A stretch of 64,000 nucleotides of DNA from Eurosta solidaginis (taxonomy: Eukaryota; Arthropoda; Insecta; Diptera; Tephritidae): assembly GCF_040869045.1 (NCBI RefSeq), contig NW_027137013.1, forward strand, positions 1-64,000, read 5' to 3'. A program made the position numbers and the translations under genes. The notes under the pieces are model-generated. The model had not been told where the DNA came from and ran no database searches. It saw only the letters and a program-made list of their open reading frames with translations. Positions 32,476-43,731 of the stretch are shown here, piece after piece (position 1 is the first letter of the stretch; every line of letters starts with the position of its first letter).

Positions 32476-33030
32476 TGTGACGAATATTAGTGACAATAAG
32501 TGATGCTCACATCACTAATCTGATGCTAAGTAATGAAGCTACAACAACAATAAAGCAGGCAGTCACTTGTATCTACATAAACTAATCAAATATTATGTCT
32601 ACACATATGTACGTATACGCAGCGGAGAAGAGACGCACAAACACATGCATATATCTTATCTGAAATGCTCCCTAAAGTAGCAATTATCTGTGGAAGTGTC
32701 ACTCACATATATACGCGCATATGAGAAGCTATACACGTGCGTCTGTAGTTATAATTTTATAGCAGTAACTAAGTAAATTCTAGAAACGCCCAGAAGTATG
32801 GAACGAGGAAATCGAAGAGTATACAAGAGCGCAATCTGAGCAATCAGTAATAAATTTGTTTTGAACACGCTATCAGTTGCGAAGTGAAGTTTAATTGTGA
32901 AGTACTTTCAAAGCAGTCTAATAAAGACCATTTTGTTATGCAGAATATTGGAGAGTTTTATTCAAAAGTTTAGCGATACGAAGGTAAGCAGAAGTTTGAA
33001 AATAAGAGGATTTGCACTAAATTCGTTACA
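32476..33030 (+). repeat. Solo LTR inserted in Penelope element C right arm
   Basis: A 555-bp LTR, TGTGACGAATATTAG...AAATTCGTTACA, with the 4-bp duplication ATAT at 32472-32475 and 33031-33034. The left arm has the uninterrupted target (ATGATATTTTAATG on its minus strand), which proves the insertion boundary. It has AATAAAGACC near the 3' part and GAGTATACAAG where the 47441 copy has GAGTATAAAAG. Confidence 0.9.
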
Positions 33031-33147
33031 ATATTTTAATATGTGTAATATACAAATGAATGTAAGTGAAATATTAATGAATGTTGTTTGTTGTAAAAAT
33101 ATTAATAATTGTCATTTTTGTTTTATGTTTTATGTTAAATAAACCAG

Positions 33148-33203
33148 GCGTTTCGATGTTTTCTACATCTTCTTAGGGGAGGATGTAGAAAACATCGAAA
33201 CGC
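33148..33203. repeat. 22-bp stem hairpin at the element C end
   Basis: 33148-33169 and 33182-33203 are perfect inverted copies around a 12-nt loop. The stem contains stem II, GAAA and the ACGCG part of the hammerhead-like motif, and the CTGAAGA half is replaced by the snap-back copy. It looks like a fold-back duplication at the 3' end of this arm. Confidence 0.75.
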
Positions 33204-33589
33204 GTAGGAGAAAAAGAAAAACTTAGTTTTTGCCGTTCATTAACGGCCTTGAAGCTCTTAAAATCAAAATATTTAAAAAGGTAAAATTTTGTTAACGGTG
33301 AAGCCACTTGCTCAATTTTAAATATTTAGTCACTTTTAAATGTATAAAGTTGTAGGAACTAGTGGTGGTATATAAGATTTCAATAGCTTGAAAGTATCTA
33401 CTACATTTGCAATGACAACAAGAAAGAAATGCAATGCAAATGAAAGCAAAGTGCAGAACTACAAGTGACAAGCGGAATTATATGTTCTATGCTCTCGGAA
33501 ATCTACAATGCCTGTCGAAGGCTCTGCCATATTCCAAAAATGCGAAAAAAATCGTAGATAATTCAAATACTCAAAGAAGAAAGGGCTTT

Positions 33590-33690
33590 ATACACCAAGC
33601 TTTATAGTTTCAGGCCGATAAGCCTAACGTTCTTTCACTTCAGAACCCTGGAAAGACTGCTGAATGTACACATTAGAAGTACATAGAATA
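33590..33690 (+). pseudogene. LINE reverse transcriptase fragment
   Basis: The frame beginning at 33609 reads FRPISLTFFHFRTLERLLN followed by VHIRS and a stop. The FRPISL...LERL pattern is the conserved N-terminal RT block of non-LTR retrotransposons of the I/Jockey group. Nothing further downstream aligns. Confidence 0.7.
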
Positions 33691-34089
33691 GTTGAACTTG
33701 AAAAAGTGTGCAAAGAATTTGGCAATATCTTGATCGTCGCTAGACAAATTATCCTGGTTATTTAAAGTATAGGGAAACCTTTAACCCCAGGTTTAGAATT
33801 CACTAAATCATAGAAAGCTTTCGGATTGCAAGTTATTTTCCTTTCCATCTTACAGTGTATTATAGCACATTTTGTTTAATTCAAAATATTTGTGACACAA
33901 AATAGAGTACTAAAAGTAATCGGAGTGAGAGCCCAACCTTTTGAACAATTTGAAGAAGCGCGATTTTCTGCTTTTTAAAGACCTCGGCTCTTTAGTGAAC
34001 CACATTGCGGTAGATATACGTTTTCGATTAGGTACACGTTTTTTTTTTTCAAAATACCGTATATGATGGTATAAAAACCAGAAACTTTT
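33691..34089. other. Non-coding interval
   Basis: Probably decayed LINE sequence (AGAGCCCAACCTTTTGAAC resembles nothing certain). No feature can be supported. Confidence 0.4.
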
Positions 34090-34099
34090 TTGTAAATAT

Positions 34100-35480
34100 C
34101 TACACCGTCGATAAAGTTTGATTAAGTTTATTTAAATTAGCCTTCGCAAAGTCAACTCTGAAACCAGTTTTGTATTCAGTAGTAATGCTGCTAAGAGAAT
34201 TTCTTTGGAATTCGTATGCTATTTCCAGGGAAGTATGGTGAGAGTCTTCAGGTACAGTAAGAGGTTCACCCCGGCTAAGAGTACATTTTGATGTATCGTC
34301 AACAAATACAAAATCAAGGGTCCTCCCGAACATATTAGGAACTATATATTTATCTGTTTAAGGTAAAGTTCAGTTATTTCGGCTAAAATTACTTTGTTGA
34401 ACAATTTTGAAAGAACAGGTATAATATCCTGGTCAGATATGGTCAATAATATATGCAGGAGATTAAAGTCACCCAGGACTAAAAAATAAAAATAAATGTA
34501 AGGCGCGATAACCTCCGAAGAGATCTAAGGCCGAGCTTCTCTTCCAATTTGCGTCGTGCTCCTCTTGATTTTCCCTACAAATTGGCCGGACGGGACCTAC
34601 ATGTTTTATGCCGACTCCGAACGGCATCTGCAAAGCAGATGAGTTTTCACTGAGAGCTTTTCATGGCAGAAATACACCCGGAGTGCTTGCCAAACACTGC
34701 CGAGGGGCGACCCCGCTTAGAAAAATTTTCTTCTAATTGAAAAATCTTATTTCTAAAATTTTGATGTTGCTTTGCCCGGGAGTTGAACCCAGGGCATACG
34801 GTGTGATAGGCGGAGCACGCTACCCATCACACCACGGTGGCCGTCACCCAGGACTATCATCGAATAAATGGGCTTCTACATTGAATTAACAATTTTCAGC
34901 AGGGAAATATGATCCGTATACACCGAAGGATTAGAAGATGGTGGGATATTGCAGACGCCAATATAGACACATCCCATTCCGAGCTTGATTCTAATGCATT
35001 TGAATTCTGTAGAATGGATAGCGGGTAAATTAACCTCAGCTGAAGGTCGGGTTTTCAAATTTAAGCTTAGCGATGATGTACCACTTTAGGTCTCTTCTCT
35101 AGTGTCTTTATCAAATCTTGGCACAAAAATATATTTTTTAATAGGAACAACAATAAGATCACTAGTCGGCGTCTCGGATTCCGTAAAAGGATTTTGGGGA
35201 TACAGGTTACATTTTGTAGAAGATTTTTTAGGTATTGGCTGAGCTGTTAAGGGTTTTGGGGATGCCAGATTTATTAATTCGAGAGTTGCTGGTGAAATAA
35301 CTACGGGTGCAGGAACTCCAGCAACGGCATCAAGTGTCGGAGCACTGGAGTAGGATTAAAATTGCTATTTGGAATCTTTACGTTAGTTGTGTCATTCGGA
35401 TATTTAAAAGACTTCGGAGTTTGTAAGACTACCAATAAACTTATTTTCATCTTAGTCGGTAAAGCGTGCGGTATTTGATA
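34100..35480 (-). pseudogene. LINE endonuclease region (decayed, split by a SINE)
   Basis: Minus strand, from high to low coordinates: KYIFVPRFDKDTREET near 35140 (ORF1-like), then CIRIKLGMGCVYIGVCNIPP (35058-34876), then, across the SINE, VLGDFNLL (the GDFN motif of the apurinic-like endonuclease), and finally MFGRTLDFVFVDDTSKC, PEDSHHTSLEI (34333-34100). These are the C-terminal half of a non-LTR retrotransposon endonuclease and the linker to the RT. The RT itself is not found here. Frames are broken in several places. Confidence 0.75.
34482..34842 (-). mobile_element. tRNA-derived SINE, full length, with 14-bp target duplication
   Basis: Target duplication GTCACCCAGGACTA at 34468-34481 and 34843-34856. 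On the minus strand the element starts GGCCACCGTGGTGTGATGGG (A-box-like) followed by GGGTTCAACTCCCGG (B box), a body with CGAGGGGTCGC-like, GCCGTTCGGAGTCGGC and CGGTTATCGCGCC-like phrases, and an A/T-rich tail. The insertion lies in the codons just before the GDFN motif of a LINE endonuclease relic. Confidence 0.9.
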
Positions 35481-35759
35481 TACAAAAGAAATTTATATTA
35501 TAAGGTAAAATGGCAATCGCAATTGGTTTCTTCTTCTTAAAAATATTACTAGTTTAATACAAATTGAAACAGTTTTTGTGGTATATCCATATTGGCAAGT
35601 ATAGTATAATTTACAAAAGATTAAAATGCTGCAACTTCGTGAAGAAAAACCAGAGTGGCAACAGTGATACGGTCTCCTTTTCAGATTAGTTCACTTGTTA
35701 AGATAATGATGCTTTTGGAAACATACTCAATCAAAAGCCTTCGCATTTAGGGATAAGAT

Positions 35760-36310
35760 GACGGTAAAACGGGCGCTGATATCTATGGGCCAAATTTTAA
35801 GAAATCTATACCAATCCGATGCTACCCCCTAAATAGAAGTTTGCAGAAAAGGATGTCCAAGGAGAGGCTTATCCTTTAGGAGGATCCGCATTATGTCAGA
35901 CAGTCAGGCAGCCTTGCGGGCCAGCAACGAGAGTATCAGCCAAACTTAATCATCTAAGCAGGGAGAACATACATACTCTCATTGGATACTATACGGGAGA
36001 CTGAAATTTAGTGACAATATTACCTAAGTAAATTAAATCTATTCGATACACAAATCTGTTGCTTTTGTGATCTGGAGGATGAAGCCCTGGTCACATTCTC
36101 GGCGAGAAAAAGACTTTCCCATCTAGGTATCGTGACGTCATATTGTGTAAAAAGCCTGAAGAGATAATTAAATACATTCAAAATTTCCACATAAAGTAAG
36201 TGGCTAAAAGGTCAAGTACAAAAAACTATATAAAGGCCAAAGTGCATCGCAACCGCAAGGAAGATTTTAAACGGATTTTAGGTCTATGTTAATATAAGTT
36301 ATATCAAATA
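35760..36310 (+). pseudogene. Decayed LINE RNase H / C-terminal region and 3' end
   Basis: The plus strand has DSQAALRAS at about 35898 (the second RNase H aspartate block), then around 36060-36100 a cysteine-bearing CFCDLEDEAL with HS-type residues, as in the C-terminal zinc region of RNase H LINEs. The 3' part ends near 36310 with AATAAAG. Heavily mutated, several stops. Confidence 0.55.
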
Positions 36311-36548
36311 AAGTCATACTGACATCACGAGTTCCATTATAATATCCAAGTGGAGTTCTAAAATTGTGTTTAGACGAAATTTTTATTTTTAAGACTGTTT
36401 TTGTATTTATCTAACCACAAAAAAATAATATGAACATTGCCCAAACAAGCACTCTATACACATTCTTCATATGTGGTCCCATTGTACAGGTTTACAAGTA
36501 TGATATGTATGAGAGGGAAACAATTTCTTTCCCTTTCTAACACACGGC

Positions 36549-36638
36549 AGTTTGACACTTCGGTCAGTGTCAAACTAGCGTGGAACCCAGTGGAACCTGC
36601 GTGGAACATGAGTTTTGACACTGAACGAAGTGTCAAAA
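36549..36638. repeat. Pair of mutually inverted 26-bp palindromes
   Basis: GTTTGACACT-TCGGTC-AGTGTCAAAC (36549-36574) and TTTTGACACT-GAACGA-AGTGTCAAAA (about 36613-36638) are each near-perfect palindromes, and the second is the inverse of the first. Between them GTGGAAC occurs three times. The surrounding 124-codon frame (36437-36811) has no recognisable domain. Confidence 0.7.
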
Positions 36639-36811
36639 TTACCGGGGTTGCTTCGTCGAAAGCGACACAGGGAAGCAAAAAAGGGATCGGAATATCAGAT
36701 ATGGGTTGCTGTGATGGTAAATTTCTTTTAACGAATTTAGTAGGAAATTTTAAGTGCACCCATGTGGGTCCTTCAGAAAATTATAAAAAAGTCTTCAATT
36801 GGGGTATCTGA

Positions 36812-39199
36812 GGACGCGTAGTTATTTCAGTATTAAGAATACAAACACGGGAGTTAAGTTTTTCTACCCGTTCAAAAGTTCCCCGCGAAAAACAGTTTGA
36901 AACCGAGGTCGACTGCAATAACCCGTCCAAAAAAGCGGAAAGAAAAATGAATAGACGCGTTTTGTCTTGTTGTCAATAGTCCGAAGAGAAAAAGTATTCG
37001 AATTATTGGAAGCGAGGCAAAAACGCGTCTATTAATACCTCCCCCGACGGTTTTGGTCATGTTTTAGCAATCGTCCCCGTAAAAAAGTATCACAATTTGT
37101 TAATTAAAATTGTCCAAAATATATGGTTATTAAAGAGAGATGTAATTAAGTGCTCGTTTGAAAGTAAATAAGTATATTTCTTTGTAATATAAGAAAAAAA
37201 AATTTTAAGCAGTTTTCGATAGCAGCTACTAAACTTTGTTTGGTCCTAAGAAGCACAACAGTGCCAAATAGCATCCACAAAAAAAACGAACAAGAACAAG
37301 CATTTTATCAGGTGAGCGTGGCTGTGTATGTGCGTGCTGCTACATATCCTACTTGTAGACCTGTACAATGTGTGGTCCTTCGACTACTGCCTTGTCGCTT
37401 CGTTTGTGAACAATTTTCATTGGATTATCTAGAAAATTGATGCAACTTCGGTGCGAGGATTCGTTTGTTTACATAACCCACAATGTTGAATGCGACATGC
37501 GCTTTATAAGTTCTCATTCTCTGTCACTCTCTTTCTCTCCCTCTCTTAGACTGCTTAATGCTACTGACTCTACTGAATTTCTCTTTATTATAAGCTTTAA
37601 CAACATTAAAGAGTTGATTGACTTTTGTTTGTACGAATATTGTAGATATACTCTCTAAAATTCGATATGTTAAAATTGAGAATTGGTTTTGTTTTTGTAT
37701 TCGTGAAAGGATGGTGCAGCCTTTTGTTGCAGTTTGATTTACATATTTTGCATCAACGGAGCAGCCTTTACCACACAAATCGTCTTAATTATGCTGTAAA
37801 ATTTATTACTCGAGGGATTGTTGTAAGCGGTGCTAATTAATGTGTATGTATGTTATGTTTTAGTAGTAATGTGTGTATGTGGAAATGTCTGTAAAAAGTG
37901 GGTAAATGCAACGAAAAGGTAACTACGCTAAATGAGGTCGTTGTGGGCACAATAGAAATTTAAGAATTCATATTGTATGTTTGTATGTAGAAAAGTGTAA
38001 CTGGGTTCAGCATTTGTGGAAAATGTCCTGTATTGTACCAATGATTGCCACGTTCATTCACTCAATAATTTTCCATGGTCCACTGAGACACATTTGCTCT
38101 AGTTATTTAAATGGCGGATGTCATAAGTAGTTAAATAAAACTAAAAGTAGTATTTATGTTTATTGTTGTTTTGTTTGGGTTTGAGGTTAAATTGGTTTGA
38201 CTATTTGCATATTTCTGCTATAAATGTTTGATTCCGGACAAGGTCTATCTTCCGGTGGTATGGAATATGATTAACTCCCTCGTCTTTATTGAAATGTGCA
38301 AGCATAGGTATATACACATTAGAGTGAGTCCATTTAAAAGATAGTCGCATTGATTATCTTAGCACATCGTCGTCTAGTTAGCCATTACCACTTTTTTGAT
38401 ATCGAAATTTTTTTAAAAATAATGGTGCGAGGTGTGGAAATAACTACACAGTAATATTACACAATATTTGACAGAAGGCCATTGATATGACTGGACCAAG
38501 CTACATATGAACGTGTACGGACCTGGGAGTTCGATAAAAGCTGGGCAGAGCTTATGGCTGCTTGGTGCTAAGATAGAGGGGGATGCCAACGTACGCGACA
38601 GCGTTTTCAGCTTCTCTTTTTCTGTATAGAAGCCATGAACCTTTTTTTTTATTTTGTAGCAGTCAGTGGCAAAAGCTATGCCCGCTTATGACAAGCTAGC
38701 AGGTCCGTCACTTTTTCCATTTACGGCATCAAATGATACAAAAAACATTTTGTGTTGATTTGTTCTTATATTATTTAAATTCTAAACTTAATCATCCTGT
38801 TACCTGTTTTTACGAATCGACCTATAATTTTGTTAACTTACGCTAAAAATTGTATGTCGAATTTAGAGCAGCTAGGCTGGTGGATTACTCTTATTTCATT
38901 TTACTACGCAACACGGTTTGTATCGTCTTAGATTTTGATGACGAATTTTCCATGCATCGAACGCTTTGCTAAGAGCTTGACTTATGTGTTGAAATTAAAA
39001 GCTTGTGGAAATTTGCCATAATCTTAAGACTTTAGTCATGTTTATCGGCATAGGTTATTATTGTCTGAATCTTAAAATGTAATATTTGAATACGAAAGAA
39101 AATATTGCAAAATATGTCTTACAAGTTACTCACCCGCTGAACGACGGTAGACGTCCCAAACCGTTTGGCAGAAATCAAAAGGAGACAGGAGTTGCATAT
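36812..39199. other. Non-coding interval
   Basis: No supported gene. A short inverted pair AATAGACGCGTTTTG / AAACGCGTCTATT lies at about 36949 and 37020. TTTTTTGATATCGAAATTTTT at 38390-38410 resembles body motifs of the array-bearing elements. The rest is unremarkable. Confidence 0.5.
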
Positions 39200-39672
39200 G
39201 ATCCATCAAGCAAGAAAGCCGCTTAAATGGGCGTGAGGCTGAAAAATTTCTAAGAGCATATGAAATTCCTACGATTAGACTCACAAAGTGGATCATATCT
39301 CTGAAGAGAGAAGACTTAAAAGTACTGCTTTCTGGCGTCGCATGTTTATAAGTTAGGCCTCGCCAGTAACAGCAGATGCATAAATTGTGAACTGCAGGAA
39401 AAAATAATTGAGCACCTTCTGTGTTCGTGTCCTGCGCTCACCAGGTCAAGGCTCCAGATAATAAGGGAATAGATTTGCCAAATATCGAGTCAGTAATTAG
39501 GCTTGGTGCTAAAAAAACTTCTAAAATTTCCTAGAGAGCGGAGGAGTTCTATAACATAAGTCCTAGCACCTGATTGGGGTTCTTCCGTTTGGACGTCAAA
39601 AAAGTTCTGGTAATACTCTGGACACATTTAAGCCATATGAGGTCTTTATTGAAAGACCAGTTCTACCTTAAA
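39200..39672 (+). mobile_element. LINE 3' fragment (RNase H LINE family)
   Basis: The plus strand encodes KLGLASNSRCINCELQEK then IIEHLLCSCPALTRSRLQI (about 39352-39465), directly matching the C-terminal zinc region of the LINE at 55112-55948. The tail has TTCTGGTAATACTCTGGACA and GAAAGACCAGTTCTACC. The SINE at 39671-40025 is inserted at, or just after, its 3' end. Confidence 0.7.
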
Positions 39673-40025
39673 TAAATAAATGTAAGGCGCGATAACCTCC
39701 GAACAGATTTTAGGATAAGCTTCTCTTCCAATTTGCGTCGTGCTCCTCTTGATTTTCCCTACAAATTGGCCGGACGGGACCTACATGTTTAATGCCGACT
39801 CCGAACGGCATCTGCAAGGCAGATAAGTTTCCACTGAGAGCTTCCCATGGCAGAAATACACTCGAAGCGCTTGCCAAACACTGCCGAGGGGCGAACCCGC
39901 TTAGAAAAATTTTCTTCTAATTGAAAAACCTTATTTCTAAAATTTTGATGTTGCTTTGCCCGGGGTGTGAACCCAGGGCATACGGTGTGGTAGGCGGAGC
40001 ACGCATCCATCTCACCATGGTGGCC
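39671..40025 (-). mobile_element. tRNA-derived SINE, minus copy
   Basis: Same family as 34482-34842: minus strand starts GGCCACCATGGTGAGATGG, B box GGGTTCACACCCCGG (one arm mutated), GCCGTTCGGAGTCGGC, ends near TTATCGCGCCTTACATTTA. It lies immediately after a LINE tail. No unambiguous target duplication was found. Confidence 0.85.
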
Positions 40026-40509
40026 TTATCTATACAGATAATACGTCACGTATACAAAACGTATCCAAAACAAAAATGTAGTTATACAAAAATTAAATAA
40101 ACTCGCCAACTGGAAAATTGCTTAGTTGGGGACATGGCAGAAAACAAAAGACCAATTGGTTGGAAGTGGTACGATTAACACTAAAGCGGAATGATATGCA
40201 ACCATAAACCGATAACATTGACATTTTTGGGTCGGACAGGTTATATATATGAAAATTTTTTAGTAGGTCATGAAAAAAACTAAAAAATCAAATTCGTAAA
40301 AAGTCAAAAAAAATGAATTTCCACAGGCTCGAAAATTTTTTTTTTGAGTATGCGTAGTGGAACTTTTTTTCCTGAGCCCAAATCCTATCGAAAAATCGAT
40401 GGCGCGATATCGGTTAATAAATCGACCCAGTCCACTAAAAAATAGTTACACTAAACCTGGATGGTCAGTTTTTATCTAAAAGGTGAAATAATTCGTCAAA
40501 ATATGTATG
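40026..40509. other. Non-coding interval
   Basis: Unique-looking AT-rich sequence with A/T runs. No gene or repeat identified. Confidence 0.5.
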
Positions 40510-40576
40510 CGGCCGCCCCCCGTGCCACACCGTGGAACCTGGGTTCAATTCCCAGGCAAAGCAACATCAAAAATTT
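40510..40576 (+). mobile_element. SINE 5' fragment (tRNA-like head)
   Basis: GGCCGCCCCCCGTGCCACAC then CTGGGTTCAATTCCCAGGCA (a perfect B box with flanking stem) and AAGCAACATCAAAAATTT. It matches the head of the SINE family with an internal deletion between the boxes. Confidence 0.65.
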
Positions 40577-40705
40577 AAGGATTCTGCTAAATTTTACAAA
40601 AATCGAAACGGAGGAAACTGGCTTCAATCAACAACTATGTAAATGTTATCCAGAAGACAATATGCTGACTAATCTTACAACTTGTTTTCCTATTTATAAA
40701 AGGAC

Positions 40706-42355
40706 TAGTAGACCCGGCAGACGTTGTTCTGCCCTAAATTTGGCCTATCTGCAAATATTTTAAAAAGCTTTTTCCGTCTAACTCTGCCCTAACCTTCTAC
40801 ACTTTTTCCTAATCTTTTATTCACTCCTCCCTCCGTCTTTTTCGCTTCATCTCCATCTTCGTCTCATTCTATCTCCTTCTCAGTCTCCTTCTCTCTTTTC
40901 TCTTCTCTCAAGTTTTTCTCCTTCTTCTTCATCTCTTATTGCCAGTCCCAGAGGGTGGTATGTATTTTGTTCCAGTTCCATTCCGAGGCTCAGTCCAAGT
41001 CCCACTCCGGGTCTCAGTCTCAGTTCCAGTCCTAGTCCTAGTCCCAGTCCTAGTCCTAATCCCCGTCCGTCTCTGGTTTACTTTCCGGAAAAAAGCATCG
41101 TAAATACTAATATAAGCAAATTTATATACGAAATTTCAGGCAAATCGAATAGGACGTATGTAAATAGGTATGTGGGGTTTTATTAATTCTTGTCTTTATT
41201 TCGGCTTCGCATGCATATTTATCACTTTTGCCAGGTTGAGGCGACTAAATCGAATATCACAATGAACTTTAGAGCTCTCAGCAACAGCTTTCATTTCATA
41301 TCCATAATACACACACATTCTAGGGGTATCCGGGTCCATGTTTTGGCCTGTATCTCGAGACCCTAGTCAGCCAGCGGTGTACAAATTACTCTGCATTATA
41401 GCAAACATCAATTTGATACCCATAATATAAAAACACATCCTAGTGTTACCCAGATCCACGTTTTGGCCTATATCTCGAGACCCTAGTTACCAATAGGTAT
41501 GAAAACTACCCTGTACTCATCAACAGCTTCAATTTGATACCCACAATGTAAAAAACATTGTCTAGGCTTTCACGGGCCCACGTTTGGCCTATATCTCCAG
41601 ACCCTAGTCACCAAAGGGTATGAAAATTATCCTGTACTATAGCAATCATCAACAGCTTTCATTTCTTATCCATATTGTATAAACACATTTTAGGGGTACC
41701 CGGGCTCACGTTTTGGGCTATATCTCGAGACCCTAGCCTCCCAGTTGTATGAAAATTATCCTGTAATATAGCACTCATCAACAGCTTTCATTTGATAGCC
41801 ATATTGTATAAAAACGTTCTAGGGGTACCTGGGTCCACATTTTTGGCTATATCTCGAGACCCTAGCCTCCCAGTTGTATGAAGATTATCCTGTAATACAG
41901 CACTCATCAACAGCTTTCATTTGATAGCCATATTGTATAAACACATTCTAGGGGTACCCGGGTCAACGTTTTGGGTTATATCTCGAGACCCTAGCCTCCC
42001 AGTTGTATGAAAATTATCCTTTACTATAGCACTCATCAACAGCTTTCATTTGACATCCATATTGTATATCGTTTTGGCCTATATCTCGAGACCCTAGTCA
42101 CCCAGGGGTATGAAAATTATTCTGTACTATAGCGCCCATCAACAGCTTTCATTTGATATCCATATTGTATAAACACATTCTCGGGATACCCGGGTCCACG
42201 TTTTGATCTCAAGACCCTAGACACGTAGCGAAAAAAGAGGTAGACGATGGCCGATTCTCAGACCTACCCAATATGCTCAGAGAATTTCATGGGTATCGGT
42301 TCAGCCGTTTCGGAGCAGTTCAGCCTCTAAAACCGTGACAGAAGAATTTTATATA
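40706..42355 (+). mobile_element. Element with 129-bp satellite, copy 1
   Basis: Head ACTAGTAGACCCGGCAGACG, a C/T-rich region, an (AGTCCY)n tract at 40960-41065, GGAAAAAAGCATCGTAAATA, the satellite (41260-42240), and a tail TCAGCCGTTTCGGAGCAG then CCTCTAAAACCGTGACAGAA. Copy 2 begins directly at its end. There is no coding capacity. I recognise the head and tail as common in dipteran genomes but cannot name the superfamily with confidence. Confidence 0.7.
41260..42240 (+). repeat. 129-bp satellite array, copy 1
   Basis: About eight units. GCACTCATCA occurs at 41771, 41900 and 42029 (129-bp steps). Each unit has CTTTCATTTGATA, CCATATTGTATAAACACATT, TAGGGGTACCCGGGTCCA and TATATCTCGAGACCCTAG. 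The first three units are more diverged and have deletions. Confidence 0.9.
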
Positions 42356-43722
42356 TAGACTAGCAGACCCGGTAGACGTTGTTCTGTCCTAAATTTGGCC
42401 TATCTGCATACATTTTAATAAGCTTTTTGTGTCTAGCTCTTCCCTACCCCTCTACACTTTTTCCTAATCTTTTTATTCACTCCTCCCTCCGTCTTTTTCG
42501 CTTCATCTCCATCTTCGTCTCATTCCATCTCTTTCTCAGTCTCCTCCTCTCTTTTCTGTTCTCTCAAGTTTTTCTCCTTCTTCTTCATCTCTTATTGCCA
42601 GTCCCATTCCGATTCTCAGTCCCAGTCCTAATCCCAGTCCCAGTCCGTCTCTGGTATACTTCCCGGAAAAAAGTATCGTAAATACTAATATAGGCAAATT
42701 TATATACTAAATTTCAGGCAAATCGGATAGGACGTATGTCAATAGGTATGTGGGTATTATTAGTTCTTGTCTTTATTTCGGCTTCGCATGCATATTTATC
42801 AGTTTTGTCAGGTTGATGCGACTAAATCTAATATCACAATGAACTTTAGAGCTCTCATCAAGGGCTTTCATTTGATATCCATATTGTATAAAAACATTCT
42901 AGGGGTACCCGGGTCCACGTTTTGGGCTATATCTCTAGACCCTAGCCTCCCAGTTGTATGAGAATTATCCTATACTATAGCACTCATCAACAGCTTTAAT
43001 TTGATATCCATATTGTATAAACACATTCTAGGGGTACCTGGGTCCATGTTTTAGTCTATATCTCGAGACCCCAGCCTACCAGTTGTATGAAAATTATCCT
43101 ATACTATAGCACTCATCAACAGCTTTCATTTTATATCAATATTGTATAAACACATTCTAGGGGTACCCGGGTCCACGTTTTGGGTTATATCTAGAAACCC
43201 TAACCTTCCAGTTGAATGAAAATTATCCTATACTATAGCACTCATCAACAGTTTTCAGTTGATATCCATATTATATAAACACATTCTAGGGGTACCAGGG
43301 TCCACGTTTTGGGCTATATCTCGAGACCCTAGCCTCCAGTTGTATGAAAATTATCCCGTACTGTAGCACTCATTAACAGCTTTCATTTGATATCCATATT
43401 GTATAAACACATTCTAGGGGTACTCGGGTCCACGTTTTGGCCTATATCTCGAGACCCTAGTCACCCAGGGGTGTGAATATTATCCTATACTATAGCACTC
43501 ATCAACAGCTTTCATTCTATATACATATTGTATAAACACATTCTAGGAGTATCCGGGTCTACGTTTTGATCTCAAGACCCTAGGCACGTAGCGAAAAAAA
43601 GGTAGACGTTGGATTCTCAGACCCACCCAATATGCTCACAAAATTTCATGAGAATCGATTCAGCCGTTTCGGAGGAGTTAAGCCTCTAAAACCGTGACAG
43701 AAGAATTTTATATATAGATATA
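42356..43722 (+). mobile_element. Element with 129-bp satellite, copy 2
   Basis: Repeats the head CTAGCAGACCCGGTAGACG, pyrimidine-rich region, ATCGTAAATACTAATATAGG and the tail CAGCCGTTTCGGAGGAG / CTCTAAAACCGTGACAGAAG in the same order as copy 1. The (AGTCCY)n tract is shorter. It ends TATATATAGATATAGAG, next to a LINE tail. Confidence 0.7.
42850..43590 (+). repeat. 129-bp satellite array, copy 2
   Basis: About six units of the 129-bp monomer, more homogeneous than in copy 1. Each has CTCATCAACAGCTTTCATTT, CATTCTAGGGGTACC and GGTCCACGTTTTGG. Confidence 0.9.
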
Positions 43723-43731
43723 GAGTATATA

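Larger units (their letters stand above)
31163..33272 (+). mobile_element. Penelope-like element C, right arm of palindrome
   Basis: Plus-strand mirror of 29557-31162, starting at ATGGGCAACCCACTGTCACC. It includes the RT, GIY-YIG, the 160-bp duplication (32022-32187 and 32188-32343) and the 3' region, and is interrupted by a solo LTR. The arms differ by scattered substitutions and small deletions. Confidence 0.85.

Noticed and set aside
36437..36811. 124-codon frame as a gene
   Set aside because: It runs across two DNA palindromes and a triple GTGGAAC repeat and shows no recognisable domain.
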